64,000 nt of DNA from Falciphora oryzae (Eukaryota > Ascomycota > Sordariomycetes > Magnaporthales > Magnaporthaceae), in assembly GCA_000733355.1 (NCBI GenBank), contig JNVV01000009.1, positions 597,521-661,520 of the forward strand, given 5' to 3'. Position 1 is the first letter of the stretch. The number at the start of each line of letters is the position of its first letter. The position numbers and the translations under genes are program-made. Shown here piece by piece: positions 22,003 to 33,041 of the stretch. Under the pieces are notes generated by a model. It was not told where the DNA came from, did not search any database, and saw only the letters and a list, made by a program, of their open reading frames with translations.

Positions 22003-23229
22003 ATGGCCCCCATTACGCGTTCTTCATCGGACTCCAAGGGCAATGGCGGCCCTCTCCTCGGAGACGTAGTGGTCACGGGCGGCAGCGGCTTCCTGGGCTA
22101 CCACCTTGTCGGCCAGCTCCTCGCCGACCCCGAGTGCGGCGCCGTGCACGTGCTGGACCGCGTCGCCGGCGGATGCAACAACAACCACCACGCCGGCGCG
22201 ACCTACCACATCTGTAGCGTCGAGGACGCGCCCGGCGTGCGCGCGCTGCTGTCCTCGGTGCGGCCGCGCGCCGTCTTCCACTGCTCGTCGCCCAACTTCT
22301 CGTTCCCGGACGAGGCCGGGCGCAGGCGAGGCCGCAGGACGGCGGCGGACCAGTTCGAGAGCAACGTTGAGGGCACACGGGTCCTTCTGGACGAGGCGCG
22401 GCGCTGCGGCTCCGTCGCCGCCCTCGTCTTCGCCGCCACCATCGACATGTACCGCGACCCGCCGCACGTCGACGGCGACGAGACGCTGCCGACCTGGGCC
22501 GACGGCGTCGACGACGGGCCTGGCTTCCCCGAGGAGGCGTACGCGCGCAGCAAGGCCGCCGCGCACAAGCTGGTCCTCGCCGCCAACGAGCCCGATGCCC
22601 CCGCTGATAGTTCCCGCCCGCCCCTGAAGACGGCGTCCCTGGTGCTGGCGCACGCCTACGGCGAGCGCGACTCGCAGATGCTGCGGTCCGTGCTGGACAC
22701 GACGGCCAAGCCGGGGGCGCCGTTCGTGCGGCTTGGCGACGGCACCAACCTGATCGAGGTCGTCGACGTGGCCAACAGTGCCGCCGCCCTGCGCCTGGCC
22801 GCCAAGGCGCTGCTGGACCCTTCCCGCGCCGCGGGGCGCGTCGACGGCGAGGCCTTCAACGTGTCCGACAACCACCCGGTGCTGTTCTGGCACCACGTGC
22901 GCGTCATGTACGACGCGGCGCAGCGCCACTACGGCGTGCAGGGCGAGCCGCGGGTCTTTGTGCTGCCCGGCTGGGTCATGCGGGCGATCGTGTGGATCGT
23001 CGACTGGGCGTTGGGGATTTTCACGCTGGGGCGTGTTAGGCCGCCCTTGTCGTTGAGCAGATTGGCGTTGATGTATACATTGCATACGCATACCTACAGC
23101 ACACGCAAGATTCGGGAGAGGCTTGGGTTCAAGCCCGTCGCGGATCATGACGCGGTGGTCGCGGCGGCGGTGGCCTGGGAGCTAAAACGCAGGGACGCGG
23201 AGAAAGAGGCAGTGAAGAAGGTTACCTAA
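22003..23229 (+). CDS. 3-beta-hydroxysteroid dehydrogenase/isomerase-family NAD(P) oxidoreductase (Erg26-like)
   Basis: A single exon of 408 residues. The start at 22003 (context aacatcATGGCC) is preferred over an in-frame ATG 76 codons upstream, which would add a non-conserved leader. An extended-SDR Rossmann fold is shown by VVVTGGSGFLGYH (TGxxGxxG at 25-32). The catalytic Tyr-x3-Lys is YARSK at 180-184. NVEGTRVLLDEA and the substrate-binding half (LIEVVDVANSAAA, AFNVSDNHPVLFW) follow the 3-beta-HSD pattern. A hydrophobic stretch (VMRAIVWIVDWALGIFTLG) before the C-terminus suits membrane association. The usual Ser of the triad region reads FAATIDMY, with Thr in its place. The family acts on sterols in the ER; this may be a sterol C-3 dehydrogenase paralogue or a secondary-metabolism enzyme. 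Coding GC is very high. Confidence 0.87.
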   Translation: MAPITRSSSDSKGNGGPLLGDVVVTGGSGFLGYHLVGQLLADPECGAVHVLDRVAGGCNNNHHAGATYHICSVEDAPGVRALLSSVRPRAVFHCSSPNFSFPDEAGRRRGRRTAADQFESNVEGTRVLLDEARRCGSVAALVFAATIDMYRDPPHVDGDETLPTWADGVDDGPGFPEEAYARSKAAAHKLVLAANEPDAPADSSRPPLKTASLVLAHAYGERDSQMLRSVLDTTAKPGAPFVRLGDGTNLIEVVDVANSAAALRLAAKALLDPSRAAGRVDGEAFNVSDNHPVLFWHHVRVMYDAAQRHYGVQGEPRVFVLPGWVMRAIVWIVDWALGIFTLGRVRPPLSLSRLALMYTLHTHTYSTRKIRERLGFKPVADHDAVVAAAVAWELKRRDAEKEAVKKVT

Positions 23230-23683
23230 ATGCCCGGCTTGTGGCTTTGGGGTCTGGGTGCCCAACCCATCATAGGTAGCGCAGCAAGAGAATGTCAAGC
23301 GGGCGAGAGGTGGTCGTCCGCGGAAACCAGAACGAAAACATAATGACAGAAATGCTAATGGAGCAGTATCACGCAAACGGCGCCAACATAATTTACCCTC
23401 CCACTTGGGCTTGAACTGCATCCACTGGCTGATGTCTTCCCTCCCCAGTGCGCACTCAGAGTATGAAGTTCGCTAGAGTCCCTACCTGATATTCAATAGG
23501 TTGTAGTTTCTCAACGATAGGACGGTGCCAACCAATGCACACACGAGGCCGCAGGCCCGAACACGCGGAGCTTTCGATGCCAGCCCGCCGTCCCCTTACC
23601 CGTCACGCCCACGGGATTGGTTGTCTGCCTTTTGGCAAAAATCTCATGGCCAGCGCGAGGAGTAGGGGCTGGAGAAGGTAAAT
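23230..23683. other. intergenic
   Basis: This holds the 3' end of the dehydrogenase and lies downstream of the pseudogene. No gene seen. Confidence 0.5.
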
Positions 23684-24284
23684 TTACAGCTGAACCGCGG
23701 CCAGGGCGACAACGGCATTACCATACCCGGTGCCGTGAACCATGAGTCAAAGCTCTGGGTTGACGTCGTGGGGGGATAGTGACGGTGACGCCTTTCGGGA
23801 TCGCCCACTCGCTGGCCTGGGCAAGTGCCTTGTCCCACCGAACTACCGTAAGAATCAGGCTGGTGATGCGGAGAAAGAGGTTGGAGAGGGCGCAAAGGAT
23901 GGCAACGCCGGGAGTCGATCTTTCGAGAAGACCGGTATCTCCCAAGGTTGCAGAGACAAGGGACCGGTTTGTGCAGAGAAAGCTATAGTTAGCTCAATAA
24001 TATACCGACACTTCGCGGCCAGGGCAACAAAGCCACCAGAGATTCAAGAACAGAAGGCTGCTCAAGGTGGTGAGGAGGGGCATAATAGCCCGGCGGAACC
24101 CGGGAATTGGAATAGGGGAACAGAGGAAGATGATGCAAAAGATGAAGATGCAAGCACCGCTGTGGCGAGCCGGGCGGAAGCGGGACTCCATCTCGTGACA
24201 GTTTGGCGAGTTAGGGCGAAAAGAGCTGTTGCTGAGGAAAGGTGTCGACTGGGGAAGCGAAGAGTCTGGGGGCGATGCCTTCAC
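23684..24284 (-). pseudogene. decayed tandem copy of the small membrane protein gene at 24964
   Basis: In one frame the 5' half reads FIFCIIFLCSPIPIPGFRRA, matching FIFTVILLCAGIPVPEFRTA of the neighbour. The 3' half reads SLVSATLGDTGLLERS and ALAQASEWAIPKGVTVTIPP, matching SLVSQAATGLLRR and ALSRSDEWAIPRDNIKISIP. Near 23765-23775 the frame shifts by one base (CCACGACG). In the restored frame the neighbour's Trp codon in PELWVLVHG is TGA here (23747-23749), followed by LMVHGTGYGNAVVALAAVQL and a stop at 23684. A frameshift plus a nonsense change near the end make a functional product unlikely, although a truncated protein could still be made. The boundary between the halves (near 23990) has a stop and no clear splice pair. 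Confidence 0.75.
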
Positions 24285-24963
24285 CTAGACATGCTAAAAG
24301 CATAAGATGCAGGTAGTATTTATCTTGGGTGTGCAAGGTCTCCTTCGTTACGCATGGCATCAAAAAGACCCTTTGTTTGGGGATACTCGATTCCATGGCG
24401 CAGCCAGCCAGCTGCTGGAAGGGGCATGTTGACTTGGACTTGGTTTCGCACCCATTAGGGGCAGAATTGGAGGTATTCACGCGTAATCTAGCACACTTTT
24501 CCCATGGACACCCGGTTCTCGCCGTCTGAGCCTCTCCAAGTCGTAGATGCAAGTGAGTTATGTTGGCGGCCAAAGCCTGCTTTGGCACCGGACACCACAG
24601 TGGTAATATGTAGTAGACCTAGTCCATGTAGAGAAAATAATAAAAAGCCAACCAATACTCCGCCTAATCCAAAAACTCCTTTACCGACTAGCTCTGATCT
24701 TACAAATCCCTCTCAAAATCCAACAATACCCCAGAATCCCACACATCCTCCTAGTCCGTGTTCACGACCACGCTTCCATCAGATCATCTCCGAGTTTCTT
24801 GAAGATAATGACACAGGCTAGGCTGACCGCCGCCTTGATAATAATAGTTGCGCTGGTGTGCATTTTCCCTCCGTCAGCATCATGTCCACATGATCTCAAA
24901 GCGTTCAGGGCGTTGCTCGTGTCCTATTGCCGGGCCGGAAGCGAAGATGTGCAAGGATGACAC
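24285..24963. other. intergenic between the tandem copies
   Basis: AT-richer than its surroundings. A 105-codon plus-strand frame here is Pro/Asn/Thr-rich with no features and is not called. Confidence 0.5.
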
Positions 24964-25548
24964 TTACAGCTGCAGCGCGGCAAGGGCAATGACGGCATTC
25001 CCATACCGAGTGCCATGGACCAGCACCCACAGCTCCGGGTTGACGCCCTCGGGGATCGAGATCTTGATGTTGTCTCTCGGGATCGCCCACTCGTCTGACC
25101 TGGAGAGGGCTAGGTTCCAGTTCATGCATGCAAGTACCAATGCGGCCGTGGCGAATGCAATGCAGATGACGGCCGCTACCGCTCCTGGGACATTGCTTTT
25201 GACACGGCGGAGCAGACCGGTGGCGGCCTGCGACACCAGGGACTGCGTATCGGGACGAAGCCGTTTAGACACGCAGATCATGAATGTTGCCGTGGCTGAA
25301 AATGTCAAGTATGAAGGACTATCAAAGGAATAGAAACTTACAGAGACCAAAAGAACGACGACGGCCGTCCGGAACTCAGGGACCGGGATGCCGGCACAGA
25401 GGAGGATGACTGTGAAGATGAAGGTGCCAAGATCGGCAATGACCAGCAGGCCAGACGCATATTGGACCGCCTCAAAGAGCCGTAGACCACCATCCTCCAT
25501 CTCAACCCCCATTTTGGGGTACATGTCCGGGACCGTTTTCGGTAACAC
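24964..25548 (-). CDS. small multi-spanning membrane protein, function unknown
   Basis: The frame encodes 194 residues with hydrophobic segments near 30-55 (ASGLLVIADL, FIFTVILLCA), 65-75 (AVVVLLVS) and 120-145 (AVAAVICIAFATAALVLACM). It ends in WVLVHGTRYGNAVIALAALQL. I recognise no family. A possible intron (GTAAGTTTC to TTTTCAG, 46 bases) lies inside the frame but removing it breaks phase. A longer intron ending at GATACGCAG|TCC keeps phase 0 and removes residues with no match in the decayed copy. The start is uncertain: ATGs at 25548, 25524 and 25512 are all possible. The gene lies next to its pseudogene copy and is on the same strand as the seven-helix gene. Confidence 0.55.
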   Translation of the reverse strand: MLPKTVPDMYPKMGVEMEDGGLRLFEAVQYASGLLVIADLGTFIFTVILLCAGIPVPEFRTAVVVLLVSVSFYSFDSPSYLTFSATATFMICVSKRLRPDTQSLVSQAATGLLRRVKSNVPGAVAAVICIAFATAALVLACMNWNLALSRSDEWAIPRDNIKISIPEGVNPELWVLVHGTRYGNAVIALAALQL

Positions 25549-26432
25549 GAGGAGTGTGCTATGTAGCTTATGGTTGGCGTGTTCGAGTCCGCTTGTGAAA
25601 AAAAGGATACTTGTCGAGCTCGCGCCTCTCTGCCCGATGGCTCGTCGTCATCCATTTTATAGAGGATGTCTCCAAAGCAGTAACTCGACCCTCTCCGAAT
25701 GGTCTTGTCCAACAACCCACCCCATCGATTTTCAAATCGTGAAAGTGATCTGCCTCGCCGGGTCCAATCCGGCCCAGCACCAGGGACAGCCGCTCCATGA
25801 TGCTATCCGACCTGAGATTCCGTAGTCGCGCTCTTGGGGATCACTGTTGGCCATGTTTTGGTCTACTTCCTTCTCTTCTAATTCCGCTATATGCGTGGGC
25901 GTTGCGGAGAAAGCTCACCTTCGAGGAGGCTGCAGGCCATATTTGCTGGCCAATGACTGCGCCCAAGGCTGATGACAACGGCCGACTACGAGGTCTTGCT
26001 GTTGGCCACTAGGGTCGGCCATACTCGAACAGAATCCCTGGGCCTTCGTTTCGAGAGGCGGAGGGATGGTCAGGGGTGATGGTGAATGTTGGCTGCGACG
26101 CGCGCCCAAATGGGGGGCGTTTCCACCACGCAACCAAGACAGACAAAGTACAAAAATTTTCAGAGAAATCTCTTTCAATGTTGGATATCAAAAGTGAGAC
26201 GCCACAGTATCGGAATCGTACACAGCTCCTCGCTCCTTGCTAAAATCATACAGCTTTACCCTTGCGGGCCCCCCATCCCTTGGCGCGTGGCCTCCATCAT
26301 AATACAGTGAAACTCCAAGCGAATTTGGTATCATATCCAGCTAACTCCCAACCCCCGCCGCCCTAGCATGTGTCAACATGTATAAAAGATAAGAAGAAGA
26401 TAATAGTGGTATCAATAATTGAACAAAAGAAA
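25549..26432. other. intergenic between same-strand membrane protein genes
   Basis: Promoter of the 24964 gene (TATA at 25655-25661) and 3' region of the seven-helix gene. No additional gene seen. Confidence 0.5.
25655..25661 (-). promoter_or_regulatory. candidate TATA box for the 24964 gene
   Basis: TATAAAA on the minus strand, about 107 bases upstream of the ATG at 25548. An exact motif at a plausible distance; function not shown. Confidence 0.4.
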
Positions 26433-28124
26433 TCATCGTTTGCTTCCTCGTCGCGAACCCCAGGTCGTGCGTCCACCAGGGACGATGGCCGAGGGCGGCT
26501 TGGTGATCCCGTCATCCGTCTTGCCGCCCTTCTTAATGATGCGCTCCAGATCGCCGGACAGGGCGCTCATGTCCCCGCCAGGGGAAATAGGCGGCAGGTG
26601 TGGATAGACGCCCCCTGTGTTGATTTCTTCATCGTATCCGTATCCGTAGCCGGAGTCGTACTCGCCGCGGTCGCTGCTGCCGCTTCTGCGGTGGGACTGC
26701 AGCAACGCCATCTGGTGCTGGTCGACAACGCCGCCACTGCCAGCGCCGCGCGGGAAGACGACCGAAGGCAACCTGTTGGCCAGGGCGGCCTCGCGTTTCT
26801 CGCGGATGCGGCGCGGCACCACTTTCGACCACATGTACTCGCGCAGCGTCTTGGTAGTGCCGAAGACGATGAAGACGAGCAAGCTGGCCGAGACGCCGGG
26901 CATGAAGAGGAGGAAGACCTGCCTGGCCGACTCGATGGTGAAGTCCGGGGTGCCGGCTATGATTTTGGCGTTGGCTGCAGAGGCGGTCGTCTCAAAGTGG
27001 ACATTAAGGACCTCGAAAATTCTGGTTATCGCGTCAGTACGACCGATTTTGGACATATTTCATTTGTTGGATCCGAGATAGCTTACGCAAGGGCAGTAAA
27101 CGCTATGGTGAACCGGACCATGAGCCAGTTGTCGTGGATGCTTTGGCGAGGCACAATCGCGGCGCGGAGAGCCTGGTTGGGGTTGGCGGCTTGCGACGTG
27201 GGCGAGGTCAAGTCACCGTAGTCCACGTGCCAGGACAGGAAAGCCACCCGCATGCGGATATACTTGAACAGTATCAAAAGGAGGAGAACAGCTCCAGTAG
27301 ATAAAGAGATGGCCACTGCAGGCAAGTGCGGTATGTCAGCTTTGGAGGATTCTATGGGGTATATAACTGGATGCAGGATGATCCAGACTTACTGATGATG
27401 TTGGCGATCACGTAGTAAAGTGGCCTGATCGTTTGGGCGGCACGAAGTCGCAAAAGGCCCATTTGGATCGCGGGAAGGATGAAAGCAGATGCCTTGGCAA
27501 TCAGGCTGCTACGCTTCCCCCTCAGGTTCGTCCATTTGAACACGGAAGCGGCCAACTCGAAAGCCCTGCCTTTTGTTAGCTATTTCTGAACAGGATACAC
27601 TGGGGACGGAGGGCAGAGATGGAGTTAAGCAAGTACCAGAAGAGGGTCATCATCGCCATTGCGTTGTAAGAGTAATATTCTAAGATGACGGGTTAGACAG
27701 CGGAAGATATGACAGCAGCGGGGGCATGGACAAGGAAGACATACGAATATAAAAAAGTACAAGATCAAAGCCTCCAGACGCTCCAGAGACAGACAGTTCC
27801 GGGTTCCGGGGATCGGCGAGGATGCGTTCGAGCTTCCGCCGCGCGATATTCCGCCAGTCTATTATGGTGTGGAACTGCTGAATGATGGAGGCCGTGGTGG
27901 AGATGGTAGTAAGAAGTGAAAGACAGGCAACATCTACAGGGACGGTCAGCAGTCTGGACAGGATGTGTCCGGCAGATGCTCTGGGGGTTGGACCTACAGC
28001 TTGTGCGCTCGTGCTGGGCCCATACCAGGACGATCATTAGAATACCGGCGGAGAGACAGACGAAGCTGAAGGCCATGACGCCCGCAGCGGTCCCGAGGAC
28101 CTCCTGGGGGAGTTGAACGGCCAT
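26433..28124 (-). CDS. fungal seven-transmembrane (GPCR-like) integral membrane protein
   Basis: Six exons close in phase, in coding order 28124..27998, 27933..27745, 27679..27637, 27565..27393, 27315..27087 and 27021..26433, giving 449 residues. Hydrophobic segments in order: AAGVMAFSFVCLSAGILMIV; SLLTTISTTASIIQQF; DLVLFYIQYYSYNAMAMMTL; the FELAASVF region; YYVIANIIMAISLSTGAVLL; MVRFTIAFTALAIFEVL; VFLLFMPGVSASLLVFIVFG. That makes about seven spans. A charged, Gly/Tyr/Ser-rich cytoplasmic tail of ~130 residues follows. I know this pattern from uncharacterised Sordariomycete integral membrane proteins; it resembles a GPCR fold but no G-protein motif is certain. The frame is open upstream to an ATG at 28337, and an NVT glycosylation site lies before 28124, so a longer N-terminus is possible. 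Confidence 0.8.
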
Positions 28125-29814
28125 TTGCGTTCCTTCTGTGTCAAGCCAAGTGACATTATCACCTATTCCGCCAGAGCCTGGCCATGTTTGGTGGTCGGTC
28201 GTGGGAGGGAGGTCGTCGTCGGGGGACGAAGAGAACGGGCTCGAGAGTCGGGAGGGTAGGCCAGGTGGGCTTCCCCAGAGAAATGGAAGATCAGCCTGGT
28301 TTTGACAGGCAGCCGCTGCGAGACCAAGGCGTGCCATGGAAACAGACGCAGGGGAGGCGGGCCATATTTAGGATGCAAATGTGCGACTGCGCCCTGTCGA
28401 TCCACGCTGGTGGGTTGTGGGGCGTTGCAGCCGAAGAGGAGACTCATGGCCCAGAGTCGCGGTCCCGCGCGCTCCGCAGCTTCTTTTTTCTCGCCGGCAG
28501 AAACAGTCCTTTCGGCGCGAGACGTCCCCTGGCGGCAGGGGACCATACAAACGAATGGACAACGCATCCTCGTCGTCGTGCCGCCTCCGGCTTGCCGCCA
28601 AGTCTTCCGCGGGCCCAAACTGGAAAAACACCAGTTTGAGCCCCAGAGCCAGCGGCCGGGAAGACCCTTCGACGACGACAGCGACTCGAAGGGCCTCTCA
28701 GCCGGCTGATTGATTCCCCGGAGTGGGTTGATTGAGATCTGCCACTGGGCAGGGAGGGCTCTGAGTCGCAAGCGACACGAGCCACACGAGACGATGGAAG
28801 CTGCATTCTCCACGAATAAGGATCAGAAGGGGCAATCTTCAACGCCCATCCAGTCGGTCCCCCCGTAGCGCGCAGCGACGACGGCGAGAGCGAAGCTGAG
28901 GGTTCTGGTGGGCGTCGTGAGGTGCCACTCGTGCCTGTTTTCAAACTGGGGCGAGCAGCGCCATGGAGTCGGCAGGTCGGCAGCACTGAGTCGTGTCCAA
29001 GGTTTTTAGCGACAGAACAAGCTGAAACCAGGACAGAAAGGGGCAGCCCACCAAACTGCCGATTTTCCCACGCCTCCTGCGGCGCCTGTGCGACGACGCT
29101 GTCACTTGCCACCGAGCCAGCACGGTCCAAGTCGTCGGCGACTGCGCCCGAAGAGGCAGACAGCTAGAGGATAAAGTTTTTTCAGTAGTAGGGCTGTGGT
29201 GGCAAATGAGATTGGTCTCAAGTACTGGTAGGAGCAGCCACCAAATAACCCTAATCAAGGGAATAATGCCTCGAGCGAGACGTGATGGGTTGATGGGTTC
29301 ACGGCCGCGACTCGTGCCCCCGTCGATGGTTCAGAGTCCTGCCAGGAACTCCGACAGCGGACTGAGAATGCACGCATCCGACAGGACGGTGCCGTCGGGG
29401 AAATGAGGCGGAAGATACGCCATCTGGTCAGGTTGCGCCCGGTTCCTGGCGATCGCTTCTCGGGCGGCAGTTTTTGTTCCATTTTGCAGTGGGAAAAGCA
29501 ACATAAGCGACAGGGACATGAGGTGACACGATATGTGGGGCCCATGCACGACACCACAGGCAGTTGGGGTTACAGCTGGGTTGCAACGGCGGCGCCTGGG
29601 ATTGGAGGAGGGTGCCTGAAGTGAGCCGTGCGTGCTTGCCGTGCCGCCCTCCACCAAAGCACAGGCGCGTCTCAAATCCAATTAACCTAATCCGCTGAGA
29701 CGCGCAAAGCACACGGCCTGGCAGCGAATCTCCGCAGGGACCACGATCAGAGACAGACAACGCTCCCTCCTCCCTCACTCGCCGGTCGGGGCTGCGGCCG
29801 ACGACGACGCCAAC
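28125..29814. other. 1.7 kb intergenic, divergent promoters
   Basis: This lies between the seven-helix gene and NSE1. Frames of 100-228 codons overlap on both strands without motifs. The last 60 bases before NSE1 are CT-rich, as in a short leader. Confidence 0.5.
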
Positions 29815-30813
29815 ATGTCCTGGGACCCGCCGGTGCCGCCCGAATGGCACGACGCGCATCGCGCCTTCTTGCAGGCGCTGATGGCGCGGGGCAGCATGAC
29901 GCTCGACGAGGCCCGGCCCGTGCTGGCGAGCATCCTTAACCAGGCGCACGACAACCCGGCCCCCATCGCCTCCGACGAGCTCCTAGCCGAGGACGTCGAA
30001 AAGTTTGTGCGCCTGGCCCGCGAGGCCGTGTCGCCGCTCGACTTTGATATCCGCAAGCTCCGCCACCAGAAGACCAAGGAGCCCGTGTGGGTTTTCGTCA
30101 ACGTCACGAGCGACCCGAGCACACAACTGGCGACCACCCACACCGCCGACGAGATCTCGTTCGTTAAGCGCTTGCTGGACGCCATATTTGACACATATAA
30201 CAAGCCGCGCCTCGAGCTCATGTGCCTGACAGAGGACCAGGCCCTGAAGCTGTCGCGCCCCTCGCCACCGCGGAACGGCCGCGTCAGCCTCGGCGTCGAC
30301 AACGGTGAGGCATCACCATCCCAAGCTACAGACAAGGGTCTCAAGCACAGCGAAGTGCTGGCACTACTAGCGTCTCTAGTGGCCGAGGGCTGGCTGGAGA
30401 AGAGCCGGGCGGGCTTCTACAGCCTGACGCCCCGCGCGCTGATGGAGCTGTGGTCGTGGATGAACGAGTCCTACAACGACCCGGACGCCGAGGGCCACGA
30501 GTGGCAGCGCATCAAGAACTGCGAGGCCTGCAAGGACGTTGTCACGGTTGGCCAGCGGTGCGCGCGCCCCGAGTGCAACGTGCGCATTCACGATATCTGC
30601 GAGGAGGCCTTCTGGCGATCTAGGAGAGACCGCGCCTGCCCCAAGTGCCGCACGCCGTGGGACGGGGAGCACTTTGTCGGCGAGAGGGCCGTCACCGAGG
30701 CCGCGGCCCACCGCCAGAGCAATGGTAGGGGCGGTGGTGGGAGGAGGAGCGATGTGGGGAGGTCCATCGTCGAGGAGGCGGAAGAAGACGATGCTAAGGA
30801 TGATGATGAATGA
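29815..30813 (+). CDS. NSE1: SMC5-SMC6 complex subunit Nse1 (RING-like)
   Basis: A single exon of 332 residues. The N-terminal winged-helix region starts WHDAHRAFLQALMARGSMT and continues through DFDIRKLRHQKTKEPVWVFVN. A second winged-helix half contains KHSEVLALLASLVAEGWLEK. From about residue 235 a variant RING reads NCEACKDVV, CARPECNVRIHDICEEAFW and CPKCRTPWDG. That provides the C-x2-C, C-x4-C, H-x2-C and C-x2-C zinc ligands of Nse1. The tail is Gly/Arg- then acidic-rich. Nse1 pairs with Nse3 in the SMC5/6 complex, has ubiquitin-ligase activity, and works in recombination and repair in the nucleus. Length and domain order fit the family. Confidence 0.93.
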   Translation: MSWDPPVPPEWHDAHRAFLQALMARGSMTLDEARPVLASILNQAHDNPAPIASDELLAEDVEKFVRLAREAVSPLDFDIRKLRHQKTKEPVWVFVNVTSDPSTQLATTHTADEISFVKRLLDAIFDTYNKPRLELMCLTEDQALKLSRPSPPRNGRVSLGVDNGEASPSQATDKGLKHSEVLALLASLVAEGWLEKSRAGFYSLTPRALMELWSWMNESYNDPDAEGHEWQRIKNCEACKDVVTVGQRCARPECNVRIHDICEEAFWRSRRDRACPKCRTPWDGEHFVGERAVTEAAAHRQSNGRGGGGRRSDVGRSIVEEAEEDDAKDDDE

Positions 30814-31719
30814 AACAGAAGGGCGTTCGTTTCATTCTGCCTTCACAATCACTTGGGGCCTGGCGTTTATCTTGCTGAGCCGTCCATTTAGTTTGATGGA
30901 ACGTTTCTGCGGCTTAAATACTTGCTATGAAGAGAAAAGGTGTACAAAGGAGGATGATACCCCACGGCTAATCAGTCGACATCCAGGGCGGCAGGTTTAT
31001 GGTGGCTTACGGCGGACATGGTACAAACAGTCTACACACGATATTTAGGCATTGCTGCTACGAAGAAGTTCTTGTCACGCTTGTATTCACTGTGAGGGGT
31101 GATTAGCCACAAAGGAATGGTGCTGTCTGGACATTGATATTCACATGACTCCGGCAGCTGCCATTATCCCTTCGAGGGTCTCAGTCGGATGCACGACGAC
31201 AAGGGGATCTGAAGGCGATCTCTCTGAAGTTTCCGTGGTAGGTGATCTGATTGCACACCTGAAGAACGCGGCGCAAACCTCAGCACGGCACTTGCCTCCC
31301 CCACAATTGCCCGTCCACATGGCGGCTTGGCGTGCATCAATCCCAGCCGACTGGGACGGTCGCATGATGTCACAAGTGGCTGGGCTCCGTTTGCGCAGCC
31401 CAGGTCAATGCTTTGGGGGGCGTGGCGTATGCACTCGTCACCCGCCGCCACCCTCTGGCCTGGGCTGCCTCCCAGCGTCTCATCGGTCGGGCGTCACTTG
31501 AGAAATCAGGAAGTGCGACACGTGTCGGGCATGGCTTGTGCTTTTGAGACGCCACTGCAATCAACCTGCTTGGCTGCCTCAGTTGAGGGTCAATGTTGCC
31601 TGGACAGTCGTAATCATTGAAAACCATTATCAAGCGCAACCATTTACAAAGGAACAACTTCATACTTCCAATCACACACCAACGTCCGTTTGCGCCAACA
31701 GCGCCAACAAACGACGACA
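30814..31719. other. intergenic
   Basis: 3' end of NSE1 and promoter of the next same-strand gene. No ORF with recognisable content. Confidence 0.5.
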
Positions 31720-33041
31720 ATGCTCGAATACTTTGCATACAAAAAGGTCAAGAAGCACCAGGCAAAAAAGAAGGAGCAGGAGACGGCACAACGGCTCTCC
31801 AAGGATGAGGCCACCCCATCCTCCAGCGTCCCCGCCAGCCCCGGCGTGCCGCACGTCGTCGAGCCGGGCCCCGCCAGCCCATCAGAGGCGCACACCACGG
31901 TCTCGCCGCTGCTGAAGGATGAGGACGAGCGCTTCCTGAGGCTGCTGACGTCGGGCTCGCGCCCCTCGTCCGCCCGGCGGCTCAACAGCAACAACGACGG
32001 CGTCCATGACGACGAGGGTCCCCGGCCTCCGCTCCCGCCGCGCGTCAAGACGCCCGAGATCGGCTGGGACAGCGACGCCGACTCGTTCATGGGCAAGGGC
32101 AAGGCCGCCGAGACGGCAGTGGCGGAGAGGCCCAAGGATGGTGAGGCCAGCGGCGGCAAGTTCACCGACCGTATCGGGCGGCGCATCTCAGTACTAGTCC
32201 GGCGCCCCGGCAAGAAGCAGCCGGACGTGCACCCCAACGCCAAGCTGGGCGTGCCCGACGCCGAGGCGGAGCGCGAGAAGGACGACCTGACGCGCGTCCT
32301 CAACGACCTGAACCTCTCCGCGCAGAACAACCGCGTCTTCTCGCTCTCGCCGCAGAGCGCCGAGCTGGTCGGCAAGTTCACGCTGGTCCTCAAGGACCTG
32401 GTCAACGGCGTCCCCACGGCCGCCAACGACCTCAAGCAGCTCGTCGAGGACCCGGACGGCCACCTCGCCAAGAACTTCGACCGCCTGCCCGCGTCGCTGC
32501 GCAAGCTGGTCGAGACGCTGCCCGACAAGGTCACGGCCAGCATGGCGCCCGAGCTGGTGCGCGCGGCCGCCGAGTCGCAGGGGCTCAAGCACGAGGACAA
32601 CTCAAAGGGCGGGCTCAAGGACACGGCCATGCGCCTGCTCATGCCGGGCAACCTGCAGGAGCTCATCACCAAGCCGAGTGCTATTGTCGGCATGCTCAAG
32701 GCCATCATGAACGCGCTCAAGCTGCGCTGGCCGGCGTTTATTGGGACGAATGTACTGTGGAGTGTTGCCATATTCCGTAAGTAACTTCTCGAGTGTCGAC
32801 CAACTACTAGTAGTTGAGCTGCGAGGTACTAATCCTACCCGTGAAAACAGTTCTCCTGTTCGTCCTCTGGTACTGCCACAAGCGTGGCCGCGAGGTCAGG
32901 CTCGAGGCCGAGCGCACCACCGAAGCCGGCGACAGGATCGAGGAGCTCCCCGACGACCCGCAGCTGCCAGAGCCTCGCGCCGAAGCCAGTGGCTCGGCCT
33001 CTGCATCCGGGGCCACTGCTACCAAGAGGATAACAAAGTAG
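31720..33041 (+). CDS. C-terminally membrane-anchored fungal protein, function unknown
   Basis: Two exons, 31720..32776 and 32851..33041, give 415 residues with a GTAAGT...ACAG intron that closes in phase. The start at 31720 (MLEYFAYKKVKKHQ, context acgacaATGCTC) is preferred to the in-frame ATG ten codons upstream. Residues 1-180 are polar and Pro/Ser-rich. A conserved-looking helical region spans ~190-335 (DDLTRVLNDLNLSAQ, FTLVLKDLVNGVPTAANDLK, LRKLVETLPDKV, MRLLMPGNLQELITKPSAIV). A single membrane segment follows at ~338-362 (WPAFIGTNVLWSVAIF joined to LLLFVLWYC), split by the intron. A short charged tail follows, so this is close to tail-anchored topology with the bulk cytosolic. I recognise no family. 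Confidence 0.82.

Noticed and set aside
22024..23148. 374-codon minus-strand frame
   Set aside because: It mirrors the high-GC dehydrogenase gene; composition is His/Arg/Gln-rich with no motif, whereas the plus strand has the Rossmann and YxxxK motifs.
25575..25600. GTTCGAGTC, a match to the tRNA B-box
   Set aside because: No A-box at the right distance, no acceptor-stem pairing and no cloverleaf could be formed around it.
28444..29130. 228-codon minus-strand frame upstream of NSE1
   Set aside because: Overlapping frames on both strands, Arg/Ser/Pro-rich, with no motif or splice support.
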